DNA of 64,000 nt from Lycocorax pyrrhopterus obiensis (taxonomy: Eukaryota > Chordata > Aves > Passeriformes > Paradisaeidae). Below are positions 39,001 to 54,000 of the stretch, piece by piece. The DNA lies in contig JACSVZ010000039.1 of assembly GCA_014706295.1 (NCBI GenBank), forward strand, positions 1,426,001 through 1,490,000, in the 5' to 3' direction. The notes below the pieces were generated by a model. That model worked only from the letters and a program-made list of their open reading frames with translations. It made no database searches and was not told where the DNA came from. A program made the position numbers and the translations under genes. Every line of letters starts with the position of its first letter. Positions within the stretch are counted from its first letter, which is position 1.

Positions 39001-42000
39001 GTGAACTACCGGCCACGCAGTGGAGGAAGACAAATGTTTGGAAGAGTAAACGCTCCTGCTACAAGCATAGTGTTAAAGCGACTTAAGCCCCGAACTACAT
39101 ATGACCTAACTGTTGTTCCAATTTATGATTTTGGACACGGGAAATCAAGAAAAGGAGAAGGAACAACAGGTATGTACCACAAGGTTGTACAGGATTTCAT
39201 AATACAAGTTTTGTTCTTAAAATTAATAATCATGAAACAGAACAGCATGGTGGAGTCTGCCAAGATCATTAATTGACAGGCAAATTGAAGAAAATGTTAG
39301 AGGTTGAGAAGAGAGTTTGATTTGTTTGAGATTTCACTGTGGCATAGCCTGAGCACAGCTTTTTGCTGTTGATATTAAAAGGTGTAAATAAAGTGTAAAA
39401 TCTGTTTGAAAATGCTAGACTTGTTTTGAAATGCTGTCATCAGATGTTCAAAAAAGGTGTTTTGTGAGGAAGACTGACTACTTAATCAAGTGTTGTCAGC
39501 TGTTTCATAATTTGCCTTTTGCTTGTGGGTATTGATTAAATAGCTACCCAGCATCCCGTTATTTGTCTTCTCTGGTCACCATATTTTCTGTGGAAAACCC
39601 AAGGTACTAAAAAGGGGGAGTAGATGATCTTGAAGATTCATCTGTGGAAGTATGACTTCATGGTCTTTTGGTGAGGCTGTCATCTCTCTCAGAAACTGAA
39701 AATCTAAAACATTTCTTAAGTCTCAGTGAAGGCATTTTTGTGGTAAAAGCAAAACTCGTTTTCTACTCTACCTTTAGTATGAATGTGATACTGGTCTTAC
39801 ATTTTGTGACGAAATGTTCTCTAGACATTCAGATCAACCAGATTTAGCGTCAGTTTTCTGTTTCAATAGATGGAAAGTTATTAACCAGAGAAAATCTTTT
39901 TCGAGATGTTTCTGCCTATGTTACACTAGTGCCATTCACTGAGGTACTCTTTAAATAGTTCATGCCATTCTCTGTTCCCTGAATATATGTTATATTGAAT
40001 AATGACAGGAAGTAAGATAAAGATATCCTTACAGTGGAGATATCAGCACCTCAGTTACTGAAGAAAGATTTCTTCTTTACCTAAAATGCGGTTGGTATAA
40101 AGGAGTCATGAAAACTTGACCAGCTGTTGACCAATACCTAGTTTTTTAATGCTGAAAATTATACTGAGGTAAATTTTAGATCATCCAGCTGCTTTTGATT
40201 TTTGAACTCTTCATCTTGATACAGATATGCCTCTCTGCTTTCAGTCTAAATAACAGTGGTGGTAAACACTCTTTGGAAGCAATTGGGGCCTGAGTCATCT
40301 TTTTAGTTGAAGCTATCACGATAATCCAGGGAGTATGATGAGAGGTGAGACAGAGAATATGTACTTTTCCTTGTGAGTGGGAGTGTATCTACCGTTTCTC
40401 AGCAGAATTTGTAATTTGAGGATGTTTATGATCTTTCCGCTATAGTTAGACAATTGCATAGGTACAGGGACAAGGCAAACTCTTTTTTTCCTCCTTCATG
40501 CCAAAGCTATAGTGGTAACTTTCTGTTTACTCTAATTCCCATTCTTTTGCAACTTTGAGATTACACTGCTGCAGTATTTTCCACAACTGCACTTTAGAGT
40601 CGCACACAAGCAAAAGTTGCACAAAATGCAGAAGCTAGCAGCAGCTTGTTAACCACTCTGTCTGTGAGCTGTTAAGTCTTCTGAGGAAGTTGCTCTTGAC
40701 CTAAAAACCTCAAGCTGTTTGGCTGGCACTCCTCTGAAGAATTGTTTTTTGACACACTGCCACACCTGTGGTTGGTGAAGTTGCTTTAGCTGCCAGGCAA
40801 TTTATCCCTCAGTCCATTGACTGCAGAGGGAGCCTCAACAATAGACTTAGCCCATGTACCTATTGGTTAGATCGAGTGACAGGAATCTCACCTTTCATCT
40901 CTTAATACTTGTCTTTGTGCCTAAAGAAAGGAACAAAGAGTTTAGGACTGTCACTAATACTGGATTTGCATATATATTTTTACATAAAAGCATACTTGTT
41001 GATTTTTTTCCATGTGCAGACCTGATCTAAACTCTTTTGTTTCCCACCCTTTCAGCTTCTCCCTTTAAGCCACCTCGAAATCTGAGAACTTCTGATTCAA
41101 CTATGTCAAGTTTCCGAGTAACCTGGGAGCCAGCCCCAGGGAGAGTGAAGGGCTACAAAGTAACTTTCCACCCTACTGAAGACGATGGGAGTCTTGGAGA
41201 ATTAATAGTGGGGCCATATGACAGCACAGTGGTACTGGAGGAGCTTAGGTATGGATATTCCCTCATGTTGGTTTCTGTTTTGTTTTGTTTTGTTTTTCTT
41301 CCTTTAAGTAACTTTAGCCTAGGATTTTGTTTAATCATGATCTGGTATTGAAATGCCTGGCAAAATCTACTGTAAGTAAGAAAGTAATTTTGTCAATAAG
41401 CCACGAAGGTCTTGTTATGCTGTCTCTGAAAGGTACCCAGCAGGTCTCTTTCTAAGATTATCAATTTACATCACTTATGGTGTTCTCACAGCAACTGAAG
41501 GAGGCAAAGATATAGGCTGGAGCTGTATTCTGTATTTCACACATGAGAAAGATAATGGAATAGTGGACGATGTTTGGGATTTCTATAGTTTCCTCTCAAA
41601 AGTTTCTTGTCTCATGTTTCTCAAAAGATGCTTAGCTTAGTTCTTGATTCATTTTCTCGGAGGCTTGGATTTTTAAAGCAGGCTTCACGCCATGTCAAAA
41701 TCTGTTAGGCAAGTACACTAAATACCATTAAAATTGAATCATTAAGTCAAAGAATCATACGGTCATAGAATGGTTTGGGTCGAAACGGACCTTTAAGATG
41801 ATCTAGTTCCAACCTCATTGACATGGGTACCTTCCACTAGATCAGGTTGCTGGAAGCCCCATCCAAGCTGGCCTTGATGTCCTGGGATGGGATACCCACA
41901 ACTTCTCTGGGCAACCTGTTCAAGGGTCACACCACCATCACAGTAAAGAGCTTTTTTCTAATATCTGACCTAAATCTACTCTCACTTTAAAGCCATTACT

Positions 42001-45000
42001 CGTTGTCCTATCACTACATGCCCTTGTCAGAAGTGCCTCTCCAACTTTCTTGTAGGCTCCCTTTAGGTGCTGGAAGGCTACCATAAGGTCACCCCAGACC
42101 CTTCTCTTCTCCAGGCTGAACAACCCCAACTCTCAGCCTGTCTTCACAGGATAGGTGCTCCATCCCTCTGATCATCTTTTTGATCTTCCTCTGGACTCAC
42201 TACAAGAGGTCCAAGCCCTTCTTACATTGGTGGCTCCAGAGCTGGATGCTATACTTCAGGTGGGGTCTCACATGAGCAGAATAGAGGGTGAGAATCACCT
42301 CCCTTGACCTACTGGTTGCTTCTTGTGATGCAGCCCAGGCATCACTCCCAGTCCCTGCATTTGCCTTCTGTGACCTTCCAGAAGTGTGGCTGGAGCACTT
42401 TTCAGTGAAGACTGAGGCAAAAATGTAGTTTAGTACCTCATCCTTCTCCACATCCTGGGCAAACAGGTCTCCTGCTGTCTTCTGGAGGGGGCCCATTTTT
42501 TCCCTAGTTTTCCTTTTCTCATCGATGTACCATAGAAACTTTTCTTGTTGCCTTCGATGTCCCTGGCCTGATTTAATTCTATCATGGCTTTAGCTATCAT
42601 AACCTGATCTCTGGCTGCCTGGACAATTTCTCTTCCCAGAATTAAATAACTTGAATGAGGAAGGCTATAAATTTAAGTATAGAGTGTAAAATCATCTTTT
42701 AAATTGTTGAACTTCAATGTCTTGTGGAAGACATTGGCTTCATATTTTGGGCTTCATATTTTAGCACCTTCTTTTCCATGAGGTACTTTTTTCCTGTGAG
42801 AATTTAATAAGTGAAGTGTTTAGCATTTAACTAGTCAAATGACTTTAATTAAAGTATACCTCTTAAACTATTTCAGGGCAGGAACTACCTATAAGGTAAA
42901 TGTTTTTGGGATGTTTGAAGGAGGAGAGAGCAACCCTCTGGTTGGACAGGAGATGACCACCCTTTCAGATACTACTTCGGAGCCATTTTTATCTAGAGGT
43001 AAACATGACTGAATTGAAGAAAAGGCAGTCTTGTATTTTGGATTTTAAAAAGACCAAAAGTTTACTACATCTCCTTTTTGTTTTTCTAATGAACATACAT
43101 ACTTGTTTACAGGATTCATTATATTTCCTTCCCCAATGACATAAATCCTGGTCTGAAATGAACACAAAGCATGCCCCCAGTTCACAATTCTAGTCCTCTG
43201 CACCCTTCAGATGATCTTAAAAAGATGATAACGCAGGCAACCTGTGTTTTCCTGATTATTCAAAGCCATCTGCATTGCGTTTTCAAGCTGTCCACATCTG
43301 TGTTAAATAACGTAAGGTCAAATTCTTGAACAGAGATCATGGCTCATCTACAGGGGTGTTCACAGGAGTAGAACAAGGAATTTTAAGCAGATTGTTGGCC
43401 CTTTGCTTGTCCTTATATGGTGACTTTTCCTTTTAAGACTGATATAACGAGCAAAGATCTGATAGCTAGGAATGTCCCAGTGTTAATGTATATTATTTAA
43501 GTTCATATTCAATATACTCATTGTTTAGTCTTTTGGTTTTTTACTATAGTAGGAGGAGACTTTTTCAGAAAGGCAATTGCAGAGTGCTCTCTGGTATCTC
43601 CTTGGGAGTTTCTCACTGTGTAGCTAAACCTTTATTCCAAGGTTTCTGTGAATGTTACGATATTATCTCCCTTTGGTGTGGTTAACAGGCCTCTGCATGA
43701 TAATAGTTGTGCTCACCATACTTTCAGTTACACTACCTGAAGAAAATTTCAGGGCTCAGCCCTTCATGGAAAGCATAAAAAAGCAGGTCTGCTGCTGAAT
43801 AGCCAAGTATACACAAATAAGTAAAGCCTGTTCTCCTCTGCCATTTCAATGCTTGCATAACCATCAGAGAGAATTTGGTGAGGAGAAAGAACCTAACTGC
43901 AAAGTCCTTTCAGAGTTAAAGAAAGAAAAAAAGGTTTCTGACAGCTGACTATATTGTTTTTGTTTAGCCCACAATGGGCTGTGTAAAAAATACTCATCTT
44001 GTATATAACTTTATTGAAACATTTTTAGAAACTTCTTAATTAATTGGTGTCTTCCTCTGTCTAATACTAGAGGGTAAAACTGAAAAAAACCCCTAAAACA
44101 GGCCATCAGTGACATTAGACTAAAGCTTTAATAGGGCTGGCAACAAAAAATTGCACCGAGAGTGGTTTGTTATTTTTCATCATAGTAGGTCTCATTTCTG
44201 TCTTCAGTGTTATATTCTTTAAGCTAATTAGTTTTACTAATGCATGGATTTGAGTCACAGTTAATGTGAAAAATGAATTTATATCTTGGACTGTAAATGT
44301 AATAGTAAATTATTTATTAATAGGGGGAAAAAATCACCCTAGATCTGGCACATTTACTAGAATTTTCCATGTGGGGAACTATAGTATGTTGGAAGAAATA
44401 TAAAAGTCAAAATAGATTAACTTTTATATTGTACATAAAGCTAAGTTTAACATCCATATTAAAGTTATGCATGCAATTTTTTGAACTAACATGGTTTGAC
44501 TTAAACCCTACTCCCAACTGATTTTATTGTCCTGACTAAAGACTAGATCTATATTTTCTGTGCAGAAGAGGATCATGCTTTTAACCCCCAGGTACATGGA
44601 ATAGTTATATTCATGAGTCTACAGTGTTGGATCAATTCTGTGGAACATATATGAAATCACAATATCTTTCAACTGTGATGAGTGTGGCTGATTTTTCTCA
44701 ATGGGATTTCTTCCATATAAAGACCAGAAGCTCTGATGGCAGGAAGCCAGAAAATTTGCAGCTGGTAACAAAATCTACAGGAAAAAAGAAAGAAAGGATT
44801 TTGGTTTATTTTTTTTTGCACATGGCTGTGGATAAAATCATTGTGTCTTTCTGTTTTGTATAAATATTTTGTGATTTTTCTTGTGATGAAAACAAAATGA
44901 TGCATATTTTATTCTGTAATTTGTAAACTGAAGATTTCTGAAATAACTTCCTATTTTTTTAGAACATTGCAGCTTTATATAAATGTTTGTTCTCGTTCCC

Positions 45001-48000
45001 TTTGTATCTCTTGACCTGTGTTTATGCTTGTGTGTCTTCTCTGGATTGTGCTCTTTCTTTTCTGTACACGCAAACTTCTATACCATGTGTATTACTATAT
45101 CTTTTTCCCCTGAAAATTGAGGAATGCTATTTATTTGAAAGTGATTGTAATATATGATGTTAATCCCACTATTACATGGTTGAAAATTAATCAGTAGTTT
45201 AGCTGTGACAGACAAAAATACTATAAAATTGTATAACCTGATAATGCTCACTGCCATATCAGTGGTTCATTTAGTAGTCTCGTACAAAACTTCTGAAATC
45301 AAGTTATCAGCCATCTTTAAAGACCAAGACAATGACATGACAATAGAGAACACTGGCTTTGACATTTGCAAAGGCTTATTTTAAAAAGGAAACATACATG
45401 AAGAAATTTATCCAGCTTTTGCCATGGAACCACTGACTAGTGTGAATAATGCTCTCAAATAGGTCATACTTGACAGAGTGCCAGTGAATAAAACTAGAGC
45501 TATTTTGGAAGCTAACTCATGACATATGTCATCTAAAAGGATGGGGAAAGAAAGCCATCATGCTAAGGCTATATTTTTCTGGTTGACACGGCAGGTTTAG
45601 AATGCAGAACCAGAGCAGAAGCTGATATTGTGCTGCTGGTGGATGGCTCATGGAGTATCGGGCGGCCAAATTTTAAAACCATCAGGAACTTTATTGCCCG
45701 TATTGTTGAAGTTTTTGATATTGGTCCTGACAAAGTACAGATTGGTAAGTTCTCATATGTTGGAGGGAAAATGGAGCATAACTGCTACAGAGGCACATAA
45801 CAACTGAGTAAATTATGGCTTTTTTCCCAGGTCTTGCACAGTATAGTGGTGATCCCAGGACAGAATGGAATCTCAATGCTTACCGAACCAAACAGTCTTT
45901 GTTAGAGGCTGTAGCCAACTTACCATACAAAGGAGGCAATACTCTAACAGGTATGTCACAGTGCCAGGATTTTACTTAAGCTCCAGTGAAAACGATTCTA
46001 GTAGCTGACTCTGATATTCAGTGAAATCAAATGTGCCTGTGATGAAAGCGACTTAACAGTTCAACTCAGTATGGTTGGAAGAGAACAGATCTAGCGTAGG
46101 CGTATAAACTCAGGAGAAACGTGACAGAAGAGATTTTGGGTGATGAAGACCTTATGTTGCTGTTGAGCCTGTGAGAAGAGAGAAGGTCAGTTCCATGTCA
46201 GGGTTGGGATGAAGACAACCAGGAACCAGAAGAAAGGCTAGTGGAAGTCAGGAGGGTGATGCTCAATGGGTAAGAAGGTGCTGAATAGTATCAGTTGCTG
46301 AGAAGTCTAGATGATGGGCTGCAACTCGATTCAAAATGCTTCTAGAGGGAAGTAAACTGTGGAACTGTGTTGTGAGAGTGAAATCACTAGGATGCAATAA
46401 TCTCTTTTACCATGACTACTATATGAAAATAGTTTACAGTGATGGTTACTTTCTTTGTGTTATGCTAGGAATGGCCTTGGATTTCATCTTAAAAAACAAC
46501 TTCAAGCAAAATGCCGGCTTAAGGCCCAGAGCTCGCAAAATTGGTGTTCTCATCACTGATGGCAAATCACAAGATGATGTAGCCGCCCCTTCAAGAAAAC
46601 TCAGAGATGAGGGAGTGGAACTGTATGCAATTGGTAAGTATTATATGAAGAGATGGCCTGCAGCAAGCCCCTCCTGCCCATCTGCTAAACGCAGAGAAGT
46701 GGCCGCATATATAAGTACATAAAAGGTTATTCAAAGAATGTGTTTAGGGACTCAATTGCATGGTATTGTGCTTCACAGCCATAATTTCTAACAGGTTTTG
46801 CTTTCTTCTTCTCTTGTAAGGTATTAAAAATGCAGATGAAAATGAATTGAAGCAGATTGCAACGGATCCAGACGACATCCATGCTTACAATGTTGCAGAT
46901 TTCTCCTTCCTGGCTGACATTGTTGATAATGTAACCACGAATCTATGTAACAGTGTGAAAGGTCCAGGTACATCACATTTTCAGTCTATTTCATCCTTTT
47001 TCCATTTACGAGTTTGCATTGCTAATTCCTTTTTATTACTTATTGGGAACACTGTGTTAGTCGTGGGCTGTTTTTTCAGCTGCTGGTGTGAGGAAGTTGT
47101 GCAGTCCACCTGGACTACCCTGCAGGGGTTCTTCCTTTCCTTCCAACAGTGACTATGTTATAACCAACACAGCATGACATTGCTGGATGTGCCTTCTTTT
47201 TCTCCCCAGAATTGTGAAGTATCTTTCTTAGTGTGTCAGCTTTTTACTCACTGTGGCATGTTCTTTGATGATACTTGTCCAATAAGGAAAATTTTAGCAG
47301 CCTTGCTCTTTTCAGGTATTAATATCTGACAGCCCAAAACCAAAGCTGGGCATGGAAAGACAGTAATGTTAGCTGATGGTTCTTCAGTGAAACACTGGTG
47401 TTGAAAGTGGAATAGGAATTACAGGGAACTTGTTTAGTCTTGAGTGTGTTAAAGTGAGCTATCTCTTCATGCAGTTGTTTTAAGAATTCCTGAGGAAAAA
47501 GAAATATAAGCAGCTACATGAAGTGGGTTTTTTTTCCTTCTGATAAGACAAATGAATGTCTTTTTAATTTGCTTCACTCTTGCAGGTGATTTGCCACCTC
47601 CTTCAAATTTAGTTATTTCCGAAGTAACACCTCGTTCTTTCAGACTGAGATGGACCCCACCTCCTGAGAGTGTTGATAGATACAGAGTTGAATATTATCC
47701 TACCTCTGGAGGTAGCCCTAAACAGGTTAGTATTGTATGTTCATCTTTGACATAGTCCAGGATAACCTTGGACTTCCACATCATAGTCATATCCTTCTGA
47801 ATTTGTGCTGTGTATGATACAACAGTAAATTAAAAATGCTCCTCAGGTCAAGAATATCATGCTTTGGTAAATTACACACAAAATTGCAAAAAGTAGGAGT
47901 ATATATATGACTTTGGTTGTTTTAATATCATGAATCCAGAAGTAAAATATATTTCTTATAAAGAATTGTCTTCTATTTCTAGTAATTCCTTTATTTTCAT

Positions 48001-51000
48001 ATTCCACTGTCATATATTAGTTGAAATACGTCTGTACCAGAAATTTTCTGACCATACTCATGGGTAGGCCCACTGTCTTTTTCATGCATTTTCTTCTTAG
48101 TAGAAAACAAGATAGTGGGGGATACAGTTTGTAAGAAGTGCTTAGATTAACACTATATGACTCCAAACTGTTTATTGCACAGGATCAAACTTATCTTGTG
48201 GTTTTTACTTCTCTACACAGAGAACCATTGACTGGCAACCCTTGGTTCTAGGAAATCTGAATTGCTCATTACTTTCTTGAACCAGACAGAATAATATTTA
48301 GGAGAATGAAGCGTTTAGAAGAATGAAGTTAGGTGCCTCTGCGCACCTAGCTGTGAACTTCCCATCTCTGACAGTGGCTTTTAAATCTTAACTCATGTTT
48401 GGCTCATGGAGATTTCAAGATTTGGCCTTTGATTAAAGTTTGAGCTGTCATTCCAGTGCACACTGACTTTACAATTTGACTACTTCCTGGCGTTTCTGTT
48501 CTGCAAGGTGTTGCTAATGCCTTGTGTTGTAACCATCTAGATTATCCCAGATTTTGAAATTTTTCCCAAAGTGGCCCTTTTTTCCCCGGTCCTTTCTTTA
48601 TGTTCTTTAGTAATATAGAAGTGTAAACCATGAGTGAAATAGGAATGCACTGTAAGTGATGCTAAGTAGATCCAGTTCAATTTGAAACAAGGGTCTATCT
48701 GAGATTTCCCTAGAGCTTGCTTTGCAAAAATAATGGTATATTGTCAGACAAAATGTATACAAAATTAGGACCAGACTTTATTTATCTCCTTGTCATTGAT
48801 TTCTGCAGTTTCACTAGGAATGACTGCTTTTCTTAGAGATAAGATTACAAACATATTTGTTTTACAGTGATTAACATTGCTTCTCTTGTAGTTTTACGTA
48901 AGTAGGATGGAAAGAACAACAGTTCTGAAAGATCTGCAACCTGAAACAGAATATGTGGTTAATGTGTTTTCTGTGGTAGAAGATGAAAGCAGTGAGCCTC
49001 TGATCGGCAGGGAAACAACTTGTAAGTTGCAAATGGATCTTGAATAACGTGTTAACAGCCAGTTTGGCACCTGTCCAGTAGAACTTTTAGCACTATGGGT
49101 TTTTTTCTTAGCAGATGCAAAATATTTAATTTGAATTACTAAACTGTATTGTGTTACTATGGTTGTTCAGAGCTTGTTGTCTGGAAAACTTCAGCAAAGT
49201 GAAACTGTAATGTGGTAGAAAATATTTGTCCCAGCTTCTTTCTAGGCTCAAAAACATGGCTGTACAAAACTAGACCAACAGACATGAATTACAAGACAGA
49301 GTTTATAAATTCCTGAAATCTGATCATAAACAAATGTGTACTCCTTCATTTTTATGCTAGGTAATTAATTCCTGCTACTACCAGACAGAATTATTTCTAA
49401 TTAGCAAAAGCCAATTCAACACAATTATGCCACTTTTATGAGTCATAACTTAGCTATGTTTCTCCTATGAGCTGTCTACATGATGGATTTCAGGTATATT
49501 TATGCTGAATGCAACATAGGGTGACTCTTCTGTCTCTTTAATAATATTGAATTTTTGTTGTTCTTTTCACTTATTTTGTATTAGGCTTGTCAAAAATCCT
49601 TAAAATACATGCATAATTTTTATGAAGTCTGTGTTAATTTTTGATATGGTTTTATGGAAACTTTTAATTTATTAGTAATTTGAGAAATACAGAAAACAAA
49701 GAGAAGGGACTAAAACCCTCTTTGTACAGATCCCAAGCTAGTCATGTTGTTTCATATTAGAATTTTCATGTGAGTTAATGTTGCTTTTTAGACGACTAAA
49801 ATGTTCCAGTTCAGACTTGTAAGAGTTTTAGCTGTGTATGTAGAAAATCTGTAGCCACTTTCAAAATGGGACGACCATTACCTCGTTCTTAAACTAAGAA
49901 TTTAAATACCACTGTTTTCAGATCACCTCTCTACTACCCATAATATGCCCTAATAACCATGTACAGTATTCTCAGTGATATGACCTGTGATATTAAATAT
50001 GAAGAAGCTGAAAGAAATAAATTCTTATATATTTTTTATTTGACAGTGCCAATCTCTTCAGTTAGAAACTTAAATGTTTATGATATTGGATCAACTTACA
50101 TGAGAGTGAGATGGGAACCTCTCAATGGAGCTACTGGTTACTTGTTAACATACGAACCCGTGAATGCCACAGTCCCAGTCGCAGAGAAAGAGGTAAGAGA
50201 ATTTGTCTTTGCTACCTGTACTCTACCAAAAATAAATTAAGAAAAGCTGTTAGACTATCATAATAGTCAAAAGGCTGGCATGTACTTCTTGAAGTGTAGT
50301 GAACTTACTGGGATATTATATACAATGACATCAGTCAGGAAATTGTAAATATACTGTGAATCTCACAAACAAAATTCCCTTGAAGTTAAATCATTGCTTG
50401 CTTTTCTGCCATTGCTTTCTTCAGTTTTTAAACATGGTGTGTTATTTTTCATGTGCAGATGCGTGTGGGACCATCAGTGAATGAGGTGCAGCTGGTAGAT
50501 CTCATCCCCAACACTGAGTACACTTTAACAGCTTACGTCTTATTTGGTGATATGAAGAGTGACCCACTCACCACACAGGAAGTGACATGTATGGACATCT
50601 TGATTTTTGCTTTGCAATTGCTTCAGCAACATTTAATTTTAATTTTATTTCATGCAACAGTTTTCATATCATCTGTTTCATTTAGAAGACCATCTTAACC
50701 ATGTTTTATGCATTTTCTAACATTCATACATTTCCCAAAGACCACAAAGGCAATTTCAATGAAAAGGGTCCAGCTACTAAAAGGGGAACAAAATAATTTT
50801 TAACTTGAATAATGAAGGAAATCTTGAGATCACAGTGTTTTTAAAAGGTCTCGATTTTGCTTGTATTAATTTAGAAACCTTGTTCCTGAATTCAGACATC
50901 CTCTTAAGTATAGAAAATACTGAAGAAACATGTCTTATTAAAAAAAAATAGATCTAAAAATGGTTTCCTTTTTTATACCTTTCCTTAAACATTTCCTATT

Positions 51001-54000
51001 GGCAGAGGCATGCTTCTAGTCTAGATGCATGCAACATGGCTACTTTTATGTCCTTAAAAATTTTAAACAATTAACCATAGAGGAAAAGTGGCTATTGTCC
51101 CCAAAAGTTATGGTCTTAAACTCTGATACTTCTGGAAGTATTGTACTCATAATTTACAAAGGTGAAACTAGCGTATTTTATAGCTATTTTTCTCATTGCT
51201 GGGAAAATAAGCTCCTGAACTGTCTCATCTAATGCCCAGGACAATTAACTTCTCAGAAAATTATTGCCTCCCTTCACTGAAAAGATTTTAACTGAAAGAC
51301 ATGAAGAGAATTACTTCCATCTGTGAGAGACCTACACCTCTGCTATGAATAGCATTCACTGACTACTACCACTATTTTTACAGTACCTTTGCCTGGACCC
51401 AGAGGTTTAACAATTCAGGATGTTACTCACAGCACCATGAATGTCCTTTGGGATCCTGCCCCAGGAAAAGTTCGAAAATACATCCTAAGATACAAAATAG
51501 CTGATGATGCTGATGTAAAGGAGGTAAAATTTTTAAAGTATTAGGAAAGAGTTTTATTTTGAGAAATTAGATTACTAAAATAATAGTAAAAGTAGTATTA
51601 TAACCCACCACTGAGAGTAAAGAACATCAGTTCATGGTGATTGCAGTCAGGAAAGGGTATTGATTTCTTGGTAACTGAATGACCAGAGGATAGATTTCTT
51701 TGGGTACTTCCTTCTTCCTCCTCCTCCTCCTCCAGAGAGGAAAAATCCTTAAACTGACTGGAGAATTTTAATATGCTTTGGTAAATAGTAATTTCTACTC
51801 TCTGCTTAAGTATCATCTTGCCAAAGTCTAAGAACAGCTTACAATTAAGAGGACAGGATAGTGGAATAAAGGTATGTTAGCCCCTTTGCCTACTGACAGA
51901 ACATGTGTGACCATTGTTAGAGATGTCTTTTAGTTATGTGCAAGCTTTCCTTAATTGTACTGCTAGGCATAAACCAGCTCTTTGAGAATTAAATTTGTTT
52001 TTTTAAAGGAACCAGAATTTTCTAAAGGTTCAGTCTGCATCCATGTTTCCAAAGGAATAAAGCAGTGAATGATCCACAAGTACTATGTGTATCTGATATA
52101 ATAATGTTTTGCAAGGGAATTAGTAGAGAACACTCAATATTCAAGTGTAAATTTAAGGGTAAATGGCAAAACTTAGTGCAGAATACTTCATTGTTTTCCA
52201 GTGCAGGAATTTCTGCCATTAGACCAATGCAGAGTAAGAAATAGTGAAATTTACAATCCTCTAAGTCACTATTTTTTTTCTTAGGTGGAACTTGACAGAC
52301 TCAAAACCAGCATTACTCTCTCGGACCTTTCCTCTCAAACACTGTACAATGTAAAAGTTGTTGCTGTGTATGACGAAGGGGAATCCCTACCAACAAACGC
52401 AGAAGTTGTCACTCGTATGTTTTCCTAATAACCTTGTGGTTGTTTTTGCCTTATGTTTGATTTAAGTGGTGTGTGTTGCAATATATTATAGAGTTTAGGT
52501 GGAGCTCTAATTTAATCTGAGAAATACTTTTCTTGCACTTCTAGCATTTTTTGCAATATAATAAACCACAGGAATCTTAGATGAGTTGTGTCTTACTGCA
52601 GCGAACACTGACATTGCAGTCTGCAGAGATGTGAAGAGCACCTGTACCAAAACTACTTCTATTTAAAGACTGAAGGAGAAGTGTAGGTGTAGAATGAGTA
52701 AGAAAATATGAGGACAGAGGAAAGGTTTAGCAAGTCTATGCAGGAATCTAGGAAAGTGAGTAAGAAGCTGAGCCATATACTAGAGGATTAGAGAGATGTG
52801 ATCCTGCCTCTGATCCAAGAGAGGTTTTGCATAATAGAATACTAAAGCAGCCTTTACTTTTAGAGAATCGTAAAGGCAGCATTTGAGTAACCTCAACAAA
52901 TAGAGGCAAGGAAATGGAGTTGCACAAGCTGTAAGAGCTGATCTCCATACAGGAGATGTGACAGACTGAAAGGAGAAAGCAGGTATCAAGGAAGTTCTCA
53001 TCCTGATCAAGGCTTAGGATTTAAGAACACGGTTAACCAGAAAAGCTACAATATGAAAGAGTAATGTTACCTTTTCACTGCCCCTCCATCTGGTGTGAAA
53101 AAGAAGAAAAGACCCATGAATATTCTCTCTCATTTATTCTGCTGAATTTTTCATTTGGTAGTCTGATGTATTTAAAAATGTTTGTGAGATTTTCTGCTTG
53201 CCGTTGTGCTAATCTTTGTTCTATACCTGTGGTTTTGTGTGAATGTGTGTGTAAGGAAAGAAGAGGAAAGCTCTGCCAAAGAAATTATTTTTATTTTAAT
53301 TCTCTGGTTCTACCTATTTACGTATTTCTTCCCAGTGGCTATAATATTTTGCTTCCTTAACCTACAGTAAACCTCTGTGAATTCTTTCTAAACAAGTGGT
53401 GACTTATTTGGCTTATATAAAGAATTTTAAGATTTGCAAGAAACTCATGCAGGAACTTGACCTGTGTCTATGGGAGTTCATATCCACTCCATATAACTCC
53501 AAAATGTAACAGCCAGGGCTTCAGTTGTTTCGAGTAGGCACGTGAGTTGTGATCTCTGCTGAGGTCAATAGAGCTACGTCTGTTTTATCAGGTGATGACC
53601 TAATGAAGGTCACATCATTATGATTTGCTTAGTGTAAGTGGACCGGGTTATACTACAGGGCTTGATTGTGGTCATTAGAAGCATCGTAACTGAGAGATGA
53701 ACCTTCTACATAATCTTCTAAATTATTTTTCTGAGTAATTCCTTTGCTTAACTGTATTTATTTTGTAGTTACATTTTGTGGAATATTTTTCCTTTTCTCA
53801 TAATAGAGCCTGTGCCAGCACCAGTCAACCTCAGAATCACAGATATAACCACAAATAGTTTCAGAGGTACTTGGGATCATGGAGCTCCAGATGTCTCTCT
53901 ATATAGAATAACATGGGGACCCTATGGAAGAGAAAAACAGGAGGTAAGAATAGACAGCCACCTTATGCTTTTGAGGGCAGTCTCTCAGAGTGTGTATTTT

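Larger units (their letters stand above)
41249..42876 (+). other. Intron 16 (1.6 kb), mostly occupied by CR1
   Basis: It has a (TTTTG)n run at 41277-41297, then a reverse-oriented CR1 copy at about 41750-42640 filling more than half of the intron. It ends in CTATTTCAG. Confidence 0.85.

Noticed and set aside
41938..42496. Minus-strand open frames as a host gene
   Set aside because: They are fragments of CR1 ORF2, inside a 5'-truncated and internally deleted element.
51598..51816. Minus-strand open frame with a run of glutamates
   Set aside because: The run is the (TCC)n microsatellite read in reverse.
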